A stretch of 64,000 nt of DNA from Linanthus parryae (taxonomy: Eukaryota; Streptophyta; Magnoliopsida; Ericales; Polemoniaceae): contig JALGPY010000001.1 of NCBI GenBank assembly GCA_023055425.1, forward strand, positions 145,043,368-145,107,367, read 5' to 3'. Below, piece after piece: positions 43,930-56,816 of this stretch. Position 1 is the stretch's first letter; each line of letters opens with the position of its first letter. The notes beneath the pieces are model-generated. The model did no database searches and had not been told where the DNA came from. It saw only the letters and a list, made by a program, of their open reading frames with translations. The translations under genes and the position numbers were made by a program.

Positions 43930-44254
43930 TACTCATTAATTATGCAAATTATAGCATATTTTAATCTGGATATAGTAATTAAATAAATAAATTATGTAGC
44001 CTTTTCTCTTAGGAAATAAATAATGTAATCCAAGATATATCAAGCATATAGTGAGATAGTGAACTTAAAATTAAAAGACTAAAACAAATTCCATAACAGG
44101 GATTGTCGGTATAAACGTACAAATTAATGCAAAGATCGATTTAAGACATTCTGAGCAGGTAGTGCAAGTTGATCTTACTATATCATTATTATAGTAGGAA
44201 TAATTGTCCTGTGGCACATAGTTTTGAAGACAAAAACACCGTGGTCAAGCCCCA

Positions 44255-47200
44255 AGTTTTAAAAACCGGACCGGTGGTCGGACCGGTTCACTCGCACGTT
44301 TATATAATAATATATATATATTAATAAACATAATGAAAAATAGTTAAAAATACTATAATGTTTCAAATTTTTTGAAACTCATATACTTTTGTAATTTTTT
44401 CTCCATTTTTTGTTTGTGTTGTAATTTTTTTTTGTAATAGCTATATAAATATATATATATATATATTTGTTTTTAGATAAACATTCATTTGATTTGAAAA
44501 AAGGCACATTCATTTGGATAAGTTCAAAAAGTGAGTTACTGGGTCTGGTTGTACTAAAGATCAACAGAATGTGAGTTAACTTCAAATAAAAAAACAGAGT
44601 GTGAGTTGTTTTCGTTTTTCACTCATACACACAGATGAGAGAGAAAGAGAGAAAACGGGAGAGAGAGAGAAAGAGAGAGAACGGCGTGAGGGAGGGACAG
44701 AGGTGGCCGGACAGAGAGGAGACGAAGGACATGGCGAGGACGACGGAGATGACGGAGACGGCTTCTGCGACCCCGCCGCAGCGGCTTCTCCTCTTCTTCT
44801 TCCTCTTCTTCACCTGCTTCTTCTCCTTCGAAATTGTAATATCTACTTCCAGATCTGTAAGATCTACCCACTTTTGGTGGTGTTGGTTCCGTTCGCAGCG
44901 GCGATAGATCGACGGTGGAGGCGCTGGTGGTGGAAGATCGACTGTTTTTCTGGGTTTCTTCATGTGTATCTGGGTTTTCAACCACTGTGCAAAAACCGGC
45001 AAAACCGGTCAGAACCGGCCGGTTCACCGGTTCGGTGAAAACCGCCGGTTTTTGACCGGTTTTTATCGGTTCTTTGCATATACTGTCACATCCCCCTCCC
45101 GCCGACCCCGATTAGCGATTAATAAAACTTTGCGTTAACGGGAGGAGGGTGCGGCATGCCGGTGCGGCCTTGACTCGTCGAGAGGCTAAATAAGTAATTT
45201 ATAAAAGTCGTGATAAAAGTTTCTAAAAAAAAAATAACTTTGCGGAAGCGTAAATAACAAATAACTTGGGGTCGTCTTGATAAACAATTTGAATTGTAAG
45301 AAAAGAAAGTTGGAACATAAAAATTCAATGTCATTTAGCCATCTCGACTCGTATCGTAACAAAGCATAACTCGGGAAAGGTTCTAGGTATCATACAAGGC
45401 TCATACAAAGTCTTATACACATAATTATATAACTTATACATTCTTAAACCAAAAAACAACAACATGTATTTCATAGTAACTCCAAGTCGGCTAGCATATA
45501 CTCGGCATCTAAGCACATAGCGTCATCAAGCACGTAATCACATATGAACTTAACTGCATGCTACTTCTTGCTTCTTACATGTTATTAAAACCTGAAAAAA
45601 AGGTAAATTGAAAGAGTGAGCTCAACTAGCTCAGTGAGTTACATCTACGCCCCTCCGTAGGTTTGGAAAACTAAAAAGGCTAACTTTCCCATGGAGCGAA
45701 ATGAACATAAGGCATAGTCATACATACATATACTTGTGAAGCTTGAAAGAGCATGACATTCATAAAGCATAATGTGTATCGTAAAGAAAGCGTAACGTAA
45801 AGCATAACTTGAGTCATGAGAAGTCGTATTGTTCCAAGTAGGAACCTTGCTTTGTCTCACGTGGAGACCTTAACATACTTGAACATGCTTGCTTATTTTC
45901 TTATCTTATGGCCCGTGTAACCTTCGTGACTTAACATAACGTAGGGACATGTCCATCGCGACGGCTCGTGAGGCGACGCGCGCCGTTTTATATTGCCCCG
46001 GCAAAAGGGTCGTAGCCTGCCTATACCTGACAGGGGGTTTCACTACGGTAACCGTGGCCTTTCTGAAAGCGTGTTTTATCTTATGAAACGTTTATTTATT
46101 TTCTTTATTAGCATCCATGGGGCACAAACATTTCATTTGAGTAGGAAAACATACATACATACATACATACATAATAATAGGGACATCATGAACATACATA
46201 AGCTTTTAAGAAACTTGAGGCTCGGTACAAACTTCGGGAGGTAGGGTAACTCACCTTGCGAGCTTAATCCATTTATTTAACATTCCTTATTCCAAATTCA
46301 TTCTTCTTTAAGCAAACGATCATCAACTCCGTTGTCACGTAAATAGCGAAGAACGCTACAAAGCATACATATAATCACTTAGCACAAAATCATTCCAAAC
46401 ATAGCACATAAGCACTTAGCATGAGTTCATTCCAAACATAGCACATAATGATTTAGCATGAAATCATTCCAAACATAAACATGCCTAAATCACTTAGCAA
46501 AATGATACTAGTCTTATCAATGCAAGATAAACTAACTTCTCACACATCCATATACTTGTATTGTATTAAACATATTATTAGATGCATATGCAATGTAAAA
46601 TGCAGCATATAAGAGTAATATGACATATAATGAACTAAAATGTAACTTGCATAACTAGCTTTAATAATTTGATAAACTTCTAAATCATGCTTATAAGAAA
46701 GGTGTAGCCATCGATAGTACAAAATTCATAGGTGACACAAAGTAATTATTTGGGACCTCAAATTTTTACATAACATATATAAAGAGTTCACTGATGACAT
46801 ATAAAAATATCAAAAATTATGAAAACTTTTAAGTATTTTAAAACATTAACTTTCAGAGCTGTTTAGGTGTAAAACAGAGGCTGAAAAGCGGTCTTGGTAA
46901 TAAATTCATAAAATATTCATCGTAATTCCAAAAATTATGAAATTTTAAGTAGAAGTAAATAACACCCATTTTGAATAACATATCCAAATTGTGTAGCCAT
47001 TGGAATAAAATAAGTACATGAAATCGATGAAAAACTTCTCTGGTCTGGGTGGGACAGATTGTAAAAATAGCCCAAGTTTTTGGCCAATTAAAAATTAAAT
47101 ACAAATCCAATGGTTCTGAAATTTTTACTGTAGAAACATCATATGAAAATACACAAACCATGAATTTTTCGTAATTTTACGAATTAATTAAGTATTTTTC

Positions 47201-48301
47201 TCGATTTTGTGAATATCAGCTCAAAACATGAGTTTGATGGTTTTGTATAGTTCAAAACTTGTTGCATGCAAGAAATTTTCTTCCAAGATCTGAAATTGGA
47301 CAATCAAAATATTTGAAGCATATACATATATACCCAACAACTCAATTTTATACTTGCATGTGTGAAAATCATGAAGATGATGATGAATCAAGAACATGCA
47401 ATCACAAATCCACAATGCTAGCATACAAATGAGATGGTCAATGCTAGGATTGCATCTTAAAAATGATGATCCACTAACATGCAACTAAAATTTTTCATAG
47501 AATCACAAGAATGAGGAGTGAATGAACAAAATCATGATGTAGATGCAAAAGATGTAGAGCTTACTCATACTTTCATGGTGTTCTTGAAGTGGGTTTGGGG
47601 AAGACATGAAAGATGACTCCTAGGACCTTTAATTTTGATGGAGATGCTCAAAACATGCCCCTCACTTGATATACTAACACCCAAGATGAGTTTTCTTCAC
47701 TTAGAACCTCAAAATTTTGATGTTTGGGTCATGTTTTTGGTGGGTGAGAAACAAAACCGGGTTTGAGAGAAGTGAGGAGAGAAATGAGAGCTTGTGGCAT
47801 TCATGAGTGAGAAAATGAGGAGGAAAAATGATGACCATGATGCAACTTGTGCTTATATAGTCCCAAAATAATTGAGTGTGATGGTCACACCAAAATAAGT
47901 GAGAGCAAGTATGTTCCAAATCATATAATGCACACCATATATTCATATTGATGCAAGTATTTGATGTTACCAAAACATCAAACTAAAATTCAATACTATA
48001 TTTTATTTCTCATACAATATTGCACAAAGTACCCTAAACATTACTTAAAAGACATTTTAGTTTGCAAATAGAATAAACATACAACTTGGTTTCTACTTTC
48101 TTTTATAACTTTTCTTAAGAAAAAGTCTAGGATAACTAACAAAATATTTTCCTTAAACACTCTTTTAGATAATACTATCATCACTTAAAGTTAAACATAT
48201 AACATAAATATTGGGGTTACTACATATACGGTCTATTACTCAAACCGGACCGGTTACCCACCGGTTCACCGGTCGAACCGGCCGGTCCGGTCTTTAAAAC
48301 T
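44255..48301. mobile_element. Element with CCGG-rich inverted ends, split by a solo LTR
   Basis: The left end AGTTTTAAAAACCGGACCGG and the reversed right end AGTTTTAAAGACCGGACCGG match at 19 of 20 positions. Further CCGGTTC/GAACCGG palindromes lie at 44265-44290, 45000-45065 and 48240-48295. Without the solo LTR the element is about 0.9 kb. The middle (44600-45000) has an AG-rich leader-like stretch and a short open frame, but no transposase. A target duplication is not evident, so the superfamily (hAT is likely) is unproven. Confidence 0.55.
45084..48224 (-). mobile_element. Solo LTR, 3.1 kb, Gypsy-like
   Basis: Forward ends TGTCACATCCCCC and GGGGTTACTACA; read on the minus strand it starts TGTAGTAACCCCAA and ends GGGGGATGTGACA, the usual plant Gypsy LTR orientation. 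Perfect 5-bp duplications TATAC lie at 45079-45083 and 48225-48229. Features include (CATA)n at about 46150-46172 and repeats of CATTCCAAACATAGCACATAA near 46390-46480. No internal gag-pol is present, which is consistent with LTR-LTR recombination. Confidence 0.83.
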
Positions 48302-48621
48302 ACTCTCGCCATATTTCTAATTTAAGCTTGTTTACATGTTATTTTTTTTTTTTTTGCGGAACTAGAAGAACTTCATTGATATAAAACGATGATACATAGT
48401 AGAAGTACGCTAATTAGACAACTCGATCAAGCACCGCAACCACGAATACACCAAGACCAACAACTAGAACCATAGAGACCCAAAAAGGGAGGGGACACAT
48501 GAGACTAATCCCCCCCCCCCAAAAGCAACATCAAACATAGTTCAAAGAGTATCAATCCAAAAGATTACAATAGAGACCAAAAGAAGACATCAATAAGCTA
48601 GAAACAACTCCAAAGAACCGC

Positions 48622-51600
48622 CTAAGCATCAATAAAAGGAATCACAGCTGACATTAGCTCATCATCTGGGAGTGGGGGGAGTCCTACACCAGCAGCCTCT
48701 TGGTTGACTTTTGCACCAACAACATCTCCAGCAGAAGCAACCTGATCACCAGAGGAATCATGAGCAGAGGAAGAAACAAAAGCTGAGCTTTCCTCCATGA
48801 AAGCAAGAGCTTTTGCATGAGCCAAAATTGCTGGTGGCAACACGGCAAGAGGAAAAGCATCAGAGACTTCCACTAAAGCTTGAGGCGCCACGGGAGTGAA
48901 CTTTGGATCAATATGAATTTGCCCAGCTTTCCAGGAGAAGTTTCCTTTCTGAACTTCTACTTCCACCCATTGATTAGCAGTTGAATATAAACTAAGAAAT
49001 TAGCAAATCGAAAGGAATGCAGCAAAAACTTCAGTTTGATAATACACTTGTTCTGCAGAGGGGTTTTGTTGATCGAATAATCTTTTATTTCTCGTAATCC
49101 AAAGGATCCAAATAATTGCTGGGATCCAATGCCAGTTTTGAATGGAGCAACGAGCTTTCCTTTTCCTTAACCAACAAAGGATCCACTGCTGGATATTAAC
49201 AGTATTAGCATTAGGTTTGTAAGTGGAAGAAATATGAGCTCTCTCCCAAAGCTGTTGAGCCACAAGACAATTAAAGAAAATGTGTTCAGGGGTTTCAGCG
49301 GGATTATTACATCGGGAACAGGAGGGGTTAATAGAGTGGATTCTATAGTGGATGTTATCTAAACAAGGCAAAGAATTAGAGCAAATACGCCAAAGAAGAT
49401 GGATTAAGTTAGCAGGGAGGCCTGATTTCCAGAGCCTTCTCCAATTGAAGTCATAGGAATTGGAACGGAATTGGATGCGATTGGCAGAGAGATTAGGCGA
49501 GGAATTGTTGTAGTTTTGAAGTAGGTAGGCTGTTTTGACAGAGTAGACTCCATTGGAGGTAGACTTCCAATAAGGGGTGTCTTGATTTTCATTAAGTCCT
49601 AGTGGGATATTTTGTATTCTATCACTAAGCCAAGGTGGGAAGAGATTTTCCAAAAGGTTCTTGTTCCAGCCCTGGCTATTCTGTGAGAATAACTGAGCCA
49701 CCTTCTTGATTCTATTGTCTGGGTCAGTTTGCCTTAAACACTCTTCTATAGAATCTCTTGGAACATCTGGGATCCAACCATCACTTCTTACCATCAGAGA
49801 ATGTCCATTGGCAACTTTCCACTGCAATCCCAGGGATAGGGTACTTCTTCCTTTGCAGATGTTTTTTCAAGCACAGGAAGCTATGGAGGTAGCTCTAATA
49901 GCAAGAAAATTTTGTCTTCTACAATACTTAGTAATAAAATAAGAGCTGAAAAAACTATTAGAGTCATTGACTATTTTCCAACATTTTTTGGCAATGAGAG
50001 CGTTATTAAAGCATTGTAAGTTTTTAAAACCCAACCCCCCATTTTAAATTTTGTTGCACAGAAAGTCCCAAGAGAGCCAATGAATGCATCTTTTGTAGAC
50101 TGAGCCAGCCCAGAAGAATCTCGAAAGAATGGACTGGATGCTATCACAATCTTTCTTAGGGAAGATACAAACAGACATAGGGTAAACTAGGTAGCTGTTG
50201 AGAACAGATTTAATCAGAGTGGCTCTTCCAAAGGAGTTAAGGAGCAGGCTTTGCCAACCAGCACATTTCTCATTGATTTTATGGATAGTAGATTTGATCA
50301 ATTCTTTGTTAGATCCTTGTTTATCTAGGAAAACACCTAAATATTTGCCTATAGATTCCTGGGGTGCTAAACCTAAGTTGGAAGAAAACAGCAATTTGTC
50401 AGACTCAGAACAGTTAGGACTAAAGACTAGAGAGGACTTGTCTAGATTAATAGCTTGTCCAGATTCAGAAGCATAGGTGTCAAGGAGACTCTTTATATTT
50501 CACTATTGTTGGGCTGGATCTTGAAAAACAGTAGAGTATCATCTGCAAATTGAAGATGAGAAATAGTTTTACTCCTAGCATATGGAATTCCTTGTATTAA
50601 ATTATCTGACTCAGCCATTTGAAGGGAGCTAGAGAGAACCTCAGCACAAAGTGCAAAAAGAAAGGGCGATAAGGGATCTCCTTGCCTTAAACCCCTATGA
50701 TGAGTGAAAGAGTGGGATTGAGATCCATTGATAATTAGTGAATATGACACAGTTGTAACACATTGCATTATAAGTCTAGTAAAATGAGAGGGGAAGTGCA
50801 TTTGAAACATCACTTGCTCAAGGAAATCCCATCTTACCCTATCAAAAGCTTTGGAGATATCCAGTTTAAGAGCCCCTAGCTTTGGCTGTTGGTCAGTTTT
50901 AGCTTTATGAATGGTGTAAACTAAGTCTTGGCCAACAAGTATATTATCTTGGATAAGTCTTTGTGGGATGAAGCCATTTTGATTTACAGAGATTAGAGAT
51001 GGAAGAACATGCTTAAGCCTATTAGCCAGTACTTTAGCAATGATACGGTATAAAACATTACAAAAACTTATGGGTCTAAAATCTGTTACAGATTGAGGGT
51101 TGTTAATCTTAGGGATTAAGACAATGTGAGTTCTATTTCAGCTCTTTGAGTAAATGTCCAGAGTTTAGAAAAGAAAGCACAGCAGAAGTGATTGACGTGG
51201 AGAGCAGGGACCAATTTTGTTGGAAGAAAGCTGGTTGAAATCCATCTGGTCCAGGTGCTTTGAGGGGGGACATTCCGAAGATTGCATTAGAAATCTCGGA
51301 TGCAGAAAAGGGATTAGAAAGGAAATTTTGCTGATCTAGAGTGAGAGTTTTTGTGATATTAAAAAGGATGGAGAAAGAGAAAAGGCTATCATTTTGCTGT
51401 GATAGCTCAGAGGCTGAAGGAGATGGTTGAGAATAGATGTGTGTATAATGATCCAAGAAAATCTGCATGATGGAGGGCAAGTCAGAGATAAAAGTTCCAT
51501 CGTTAAGTTTAATATTCCAAATTGAGTTGAAATTTTTTCTAACTTTAGTATATGCATGAAAGAACTTCGTGTTTTTGTTGCCTTCTTGGAGCCATTTACA

Positions 51601-52643
51601 ACGAGCTCTGTGGGCCCAGTAGATTTCCTCAGAGGTTAGGAGATCATGCAATTGCTTGTGGCAAGTTACAAAATTGGATGCAGCAATAGGGTCAGGCAGT
51701 AAGGCTTGGTAACGGGCAATATTGGCTTTGGTCCAGGAGATTTGGTTGGCTAATGAGGGTTTGGACATAGCCCAGGATCTAAAAGCTTTCAAAAAGATTG
51801 AAAGAAGCTTAACCACTCTGAAACAAGGAGAGCCTCTAATAGGAAGCCTCCAAATATAATGAAGGAGATCCTTAGTTTCTGGGGGTTTGAGCCACCACAA
51901 TTCAAATCTCCTAGGCGGATTAATGCGAGTTGAGGTGGGGTTTTGAAGTTTGAGAACAATGGGGGAATGATCAGAAACTCCAATACCCAAATTGTGTAAG
52001 GCAAGGCAGGGAAAAGAGAGAGGAACTCAAAATTGCACCACGCTCTGTCCAATCTCTCAAATGTAGGGGTGGAATCAAACCTACAGTTTGACCAAGTAAA
52101 CCAGGGGCCTATGTTTTTCACCTCAAACAGACCCCAGTGGTGAAGATAGTTTAACAGATGATTAGCACCCCTAATAACAGAGGCACATGGTCCAGACTTA
52201 TCATGAGGGAACAAAACTTGATTAAAGTCTCCAATAATAAGCAGAGGGCTATTGAAGGGTAAAATCTCATTGAATTGTTTCCAAACTTCATCTCTTTTGT
52301 CTAAGTTAGGATGACCATAAACTAGACCAATATAGCATGATTGTGAGGATGAGGAGTGAAAGTTTAGTTCGAGCAGAATAAGATTACAAGAGGACCATTT
52401 GGGGACTATGGTGAAGACATGAGAGTGCCATGCACACCATAATCCCCCACTAGAACCAATAGGATCAACAAAATACTGATTTTGAAAACCTAGTTTCCTA
52501 AACTTACGGTTAATGAAAGAAGCAGACTGCTTAGTTTCAGAAAGGAAGATGACCTCAGGCTTAAAACGACGGGTCAGGGAGAAGATCTCACGAATTGCAG
52601 AGTCCTGACCTAAACCTCTGCAATTCCAACTAAGAAGACTCAT
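48622..52643 (-). pseudogene. LINE ORF2: endonuclease and reverse transcriptase
   Basis: The ATG at 52643 opens the apurinic endonuclease domain: LLSWNCRGLG at the start, SETKQ, YGHPN, IIGDFNQVL, ERLDRAWCN and SDHSPIVL. The reverse transcriptase follows with SPLKAPGPDGFQPAFFQ (about 51285-51235), RGLRQGDPLSPFLF (about 50690) and the catalytic FADDTLLF (about 50550-50527). zf-RVT is at about 49400-49220 (SRCNNPAETPEHIFFNCL). A Val/Pro-rich tail (48966-48622) replaces RNase H. Frame changes occur near 51975, 51135-50815 and 50480-50394. Stops occur near 49840-50044 and 48990. It is inactive as it stands. Confidence 0.93.
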
Positions 52644-53023
52644 GGCTCTCTTGGGGGTTGTTCTGGCACAACCACCCCAAAGCCCATTTTAGGTTTTTTG
52701 AAGGAAAATGAGTGATTTAGGGAAGAGTCATTCAAAGGTCTACATCTTTTTTTAAATTTAAATTTGAAAAAATGATCGGAGAAGGGATTGAAGTTAATTT
52801 GCGCGAATGAATCATAAAAATCAAGAGTACCTTTGATAGTTTCTGGCTTGGAAGAGGTCTTCTGTCTCTTACCCTTCCCTTTGGGATCAGCAGATTGTTG
52901 CCCTATTGCATCTTTTGGTTTTGCCGCCTTCTTTAGAGCCTGAATTTGAAGTGCTTTTGGCTTGACTTGAGACTTTCCTTTGGCTTTCTCTGTTATCTTC
53001 TTGCCAATCAGTTTCTTCTCCAC
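52640..53023 (-). pseudogene. LINE ORF1 C-terminal piece
   Basis: The frame is open to the 5' truncation point at 53023. It is Lys-rich (GKKITEKAKGKSQVKPK, PKGKGKRQKTSSKP), as expected for the basic end of an RNA-binding ORF1 protein. Its stop overlaps the ORF2 start as ATGA at 52640-52643, an arrangement that could allow restart at ORF2. The N-terminal DUF4283 and zinc-knuckle parts were lost in truncation. Confidence 0.75.
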
Positions 53024-53038
53024 GTTTACATGTTATTT

Positions 53039-54491
53039 AGGACGATTTTAGATTAAAACTTGTTTTTGGCTGTGGATATTCAGTATGATTTATAGATTTT
53101 ACAGTTTTAGACTATTCCAGCTAATTGGATCTTCTGTCAACTTTGTACTCCTAGGGCCTGTTTGACATTAGCTGAAAAGTCTGAAAAAAGTAATCAAGTG
53201 AAAATAAGTTGGTAGAAAAAAATTAGCTGAACTAAGATTAAAATTTGTTCAGTATGTTCCTCAAAAAATAATAATTTCAGAATGAACTAAAATTAGAAGT
53301 TATTTTATTTTATTTTTTTGCAAACAAAATTAGAAGTTATTGATTTGGCCCCCTTGTCAAATCTGTGCATTTTCAGTTACTAATTTTGTGTGCTGATTTT
53401 AATCTCAATTGGGCAAAATTTATAATGCCAAACATGAACTTATAATTTCTCAATTGATTATACCAAAAACTCCTTTGCTCTAAGAAATATCTATGAGGAG
53501 ACAGAAAAAAGACACAGTGGTCAAGAAGAACAAGTTAGGAATATGGAAAAAAGATAGATGGAACTGCACATGGAATTGCACATGGAATTGTCTCTACTAT
53601 GCTGTTGAAACAAATAAAATTAGATATTATTTATTGTAGTTGTTGGAGATTGGTTCGTTTTCTAACGTAGCTTTCACATAAACAACGACCTACTTGTTGC
53701 TATTAGTCAAAAACGATGACGACTGAGATGGGCTTTGCTTGTTTTATTGAATAACGTGTTGATCTCATGCAAATCCACACCGTCACCGTCAATTTATTAT
53801 CTTCATCAACAACATACTAATTTGATATCTGTCATTTAAGAGGACCATCTAGATAGTAATGCTGCAGATGATCAAAAAAGGATAGTAACGTTGCACCAAT
53901 ATTTCCTAAGGTCGCCTAATCATGTGATTTCTTGCAGGAACAAGTATTTATTGAAACGAGAACACAATAACGTGGTTTCAGCACTGATATAAATGAAATG
54001 TTATGTTGAAGTACCATCACGTAATGAATGTTTTGTCCATAGCTAAAACCACGAGTCGTTACAGACTTACAGAAGTTTTAAGAATGACAATAGTTTTTAG
54101 GGTTACTTTCTACTAATTTAAATTCCCATACTATTTTGATTTTAATTTGACCACTTAACTTTTCTTCATGAACATATTATTTATTTTGTCTTTGTATGGT
54201 AGCCTGAAAACAAACCAATAGAACATAAACCCAAATTATAGCTTCCAGGTCACATCGTCAATATAACACTTTCACTGATTAAGCGACACTGCATTACGAG
54301 ATTTTTATTTATTGATTTACTATTACTTATTCTTTTCGAATAATTTACTATTACTTTTTCGGAACCAGTATTACTAGCTAGTTTTCTTTAGAGAATTACT
54401 AGCTAGTTACTCTGCATTATTTTTTTAGAATAGTTAAAAAAAAGTATTACTAGCTAATGACTAATTATTACCCTAAAAAAACTAATGACTA

Positions 54492-54522
<31 letters not shown>

Positions 54523-56557
54523 AAGACTAATTATTTTTTGGGGAAACTTATGATGATTAATATTAGGTGAGATAATAATTACTTTATAACTTTAGCAAAG
54601 AAAACAAATCTGGGCTAGAACTAGCTAGCAAGAAGCAAGTACTAGCAGTTGGTGCAATACTAGCAGTTGGTGCAATCAATTAGTCCATATATATCATCTG
54701 GATGGAGTAACGAATAATTCATAGTACATAGTACATTTGATCGTTCCATCATCCAGTTTATGAAGGTCCCTTGCTTCCTACTCCATGAACTAAATTCGCG
54801 ACTTACCAAACAATGTATTAATTGGGGGCCTAATTACTCCCCATCTGTCAAATTGGTTTGGTGACTAACCCAGTGGACTCACTTGTAGCTTTGAAATTGA
54901 GACTGATTCGAATGGCTTTTATCTGGATCGATGTTGAACGAATTGGGTGTGATCATCAATCAATTGGAAATGTTGAATGAGGCGGATCAGATATATAGCT
55001 CGATACCCAGGACTTTCAATATGACACATGCCCCTTGGGATTACATTCAATAGGACATGGCCTGTACTCTGTACAATGCAGGAGTAGTGGGGACATGTTT
55101 TTAAACTTATAATAACATTGTTGCTATCGTATATCTTTTCTTAAACTTGTTTAGTCCCCATTTTATTTAAAATTTCAATAATTTCATTAAAAAAATTAAA
55201 GTTAATATTTTAGATGAAATTGTAATACGAAAATTGCTGGGTGCACTAATATTTCATACATAGAAATAGACGGTAAGGATGGAATTTAAGAGATCTGGCC
55301 TAAATAATCTAGAAGATTAAATATTGTAGATTCTGCAAATTAAAAGCCGGGTTAAAAATAAAATACGAGTTTCCCTAAAAACGAGTTTAAAATAGGTGAC
55401 ATGTATGAAATAAAAAATCTATACATGCTTAACTCTCAACGTACAATGCTCGCATTTAGGGTACTCGTTTAGGCGTCGTTCGATCACAAGAAAGAGTAAA
55501 TAAGAGGTAATATTTTCACTTACTTTCTTTAATTGACATTTCAGAATTTTTTTTTTGTAATTTTAGTAATTGTGAAAATCGATATCCATTAAAAATGACT
55601 TGCTCAACATCTTTTTTTAAGGGTGATCGACATCTATTTAACTTGGTTACTAAGTCAAAATAGTAATAATAATGATTCTACGAAAATAATAATATTTTTG
55701 GAGAAAAAATGAAACAATAATAATATTGAGACTTCAAACAGTCTTCTCACATTTCATGTGCCTTTTCCATTGAACTGAGAAATCTACAATTTATAATCAA
55801 ATGTGTTTTTATTAAATTGTCTCTAATTGTTTATGGTTAATAAATGATAGATACAATGATAGATAGGTTGCCGACAACAGCAACACACAAAAATAGCAAT
55901 TTATAGCATTACCCAGCTAAGTGATCTCAGTGAGAGTGCAACCAAACAAAAGACAGCAAAGTAATTGTCGGTGATGTGAACAAAACATTAGTGTGTTAAC
56001 GTATCTATTAAGCAAATAATCACGGACGTGCATTGCATGATACATACTCGCGGCATATGTAGCATCACTATTTAGTATTATTTATTTATTAAATAAAATA
56101 TATACTTTTATGAAGAGAGAAAAATCATGTAATATTATATACGATATAATTTATTGATACCAAGGGTTTGGCCTACGATTTACTCCCCTTGAGACCTCAG
56201 GTACAAATCTCACAACGATCAATAATTCTTGAAGTTAAGAGTTTGTTCCTCTTAAGGTTCAAAATTTACCACGACTAATAATCTTGAGGTCATGTAGATA
56301 AACTGATTCGGACATCATAATAATCTAAAAAAAACAATTATTGTTATTATATTTTGTGCCCAAAATCTTCATTTTCCCTCACTCTCGATTGACGGCGTGA
56401 CAACACATACCACACTCATATCCTTTTTTCATTTAAGCTACGTCACATACCGTGGCGAGGAGGCTAAGGTTTAAATGGTGGCAATTGTCACCCTTGACAT
56501 TACAAATAATCATGAATACCTCTACGTAGCTGGCGAAACGGAAGTAGGACTATAGTA
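53039..56557. other. AT-rich stretch without recognised genes
   Basis: No frame above 60 codons and no domain, tRNA-like structure or clear element. A possible old inverted-repeat element spans about 53157-53442 (GGCCTGTTTGACATTAGC with AATGCCAAACATG). A (TTA)n tract lies at 54491-54519, and a duplicated TACTAGCAGTTGGTGCAAT at about 54641-54677. Confidence 0.6.
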
Positions 56558-56814
56558 CTTCCTCCGTTTCTTCTCTTTTTCTATGCCTTGTTTTTTTGAC
56601 TCGTATCTGGGTCACTTTGACCGGGTGATTTGGATCGCAAAACGATATATTTTTTTGATAATTTTGTTATTATGTTATAAAATAACTTTTACTCTACAAT
56701 ATCATGAAAAAATTGTCAAAATATATCGTTTTGCTATTCAAATAACATGATCAAAGTTATCATGTGAATAGTAAAATCAGAACGTACGTAGAGAAATAGA
56801 AGAAACGGAGGAAC
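56558..56814. mobile_element. Stowaway-like MITE (257 bp)
   Basis: Ends CTTCCTCCGTTTCTTCT and (reversed right) GTTCCTCCGTTTCTTCT, flanked by TA at 56556-56557 and 56815-56816. This follows the CTCCCTCCGT pattern of Stowaway MITEs. The inner text GGGTCACTTTGACC links it to the MITE at 43679. Confidence 0.85.
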
Positions 56815-56816
56815 TA

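Larger units (their letters stand above)
41638..43930. repeat. Tandem unit C, partial
   Basis: The sequence from 41638 restarts the unit (CGGCCCAACAATAACTAC) and follows units A and B to about 41935. It then diverges and is interrupted by the cargo element at 42032-43602. Homology to about 330-410 of unit A reappears inside the MITE at 43679-43929. Nothing recognisable as this unit follows. Confidence 0.6.
48345..53023 (-). mobile_element. 5'-truncated L1-type LINE
   Basis: A perfect 15-bp target duplication GTTTACATGTTATTT occurs at 48330-48344 and 53024-53038. The poly(A) tail (T run, 48342-48355) marks the 3' end on the minus strand. The 5' end is cut within ORF1. It contains the end of ORF1 and a complete but broken ORF2: endonuclease, reverse transcriptase, zf-RVT and a tail. 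Confidence 0.95.

Noticed and set aside
44619..45038. Four overlapping 90-145-residue frames
   Set aside because: Low-complexity AG/CT translation on both strands of a short element, with no domain.
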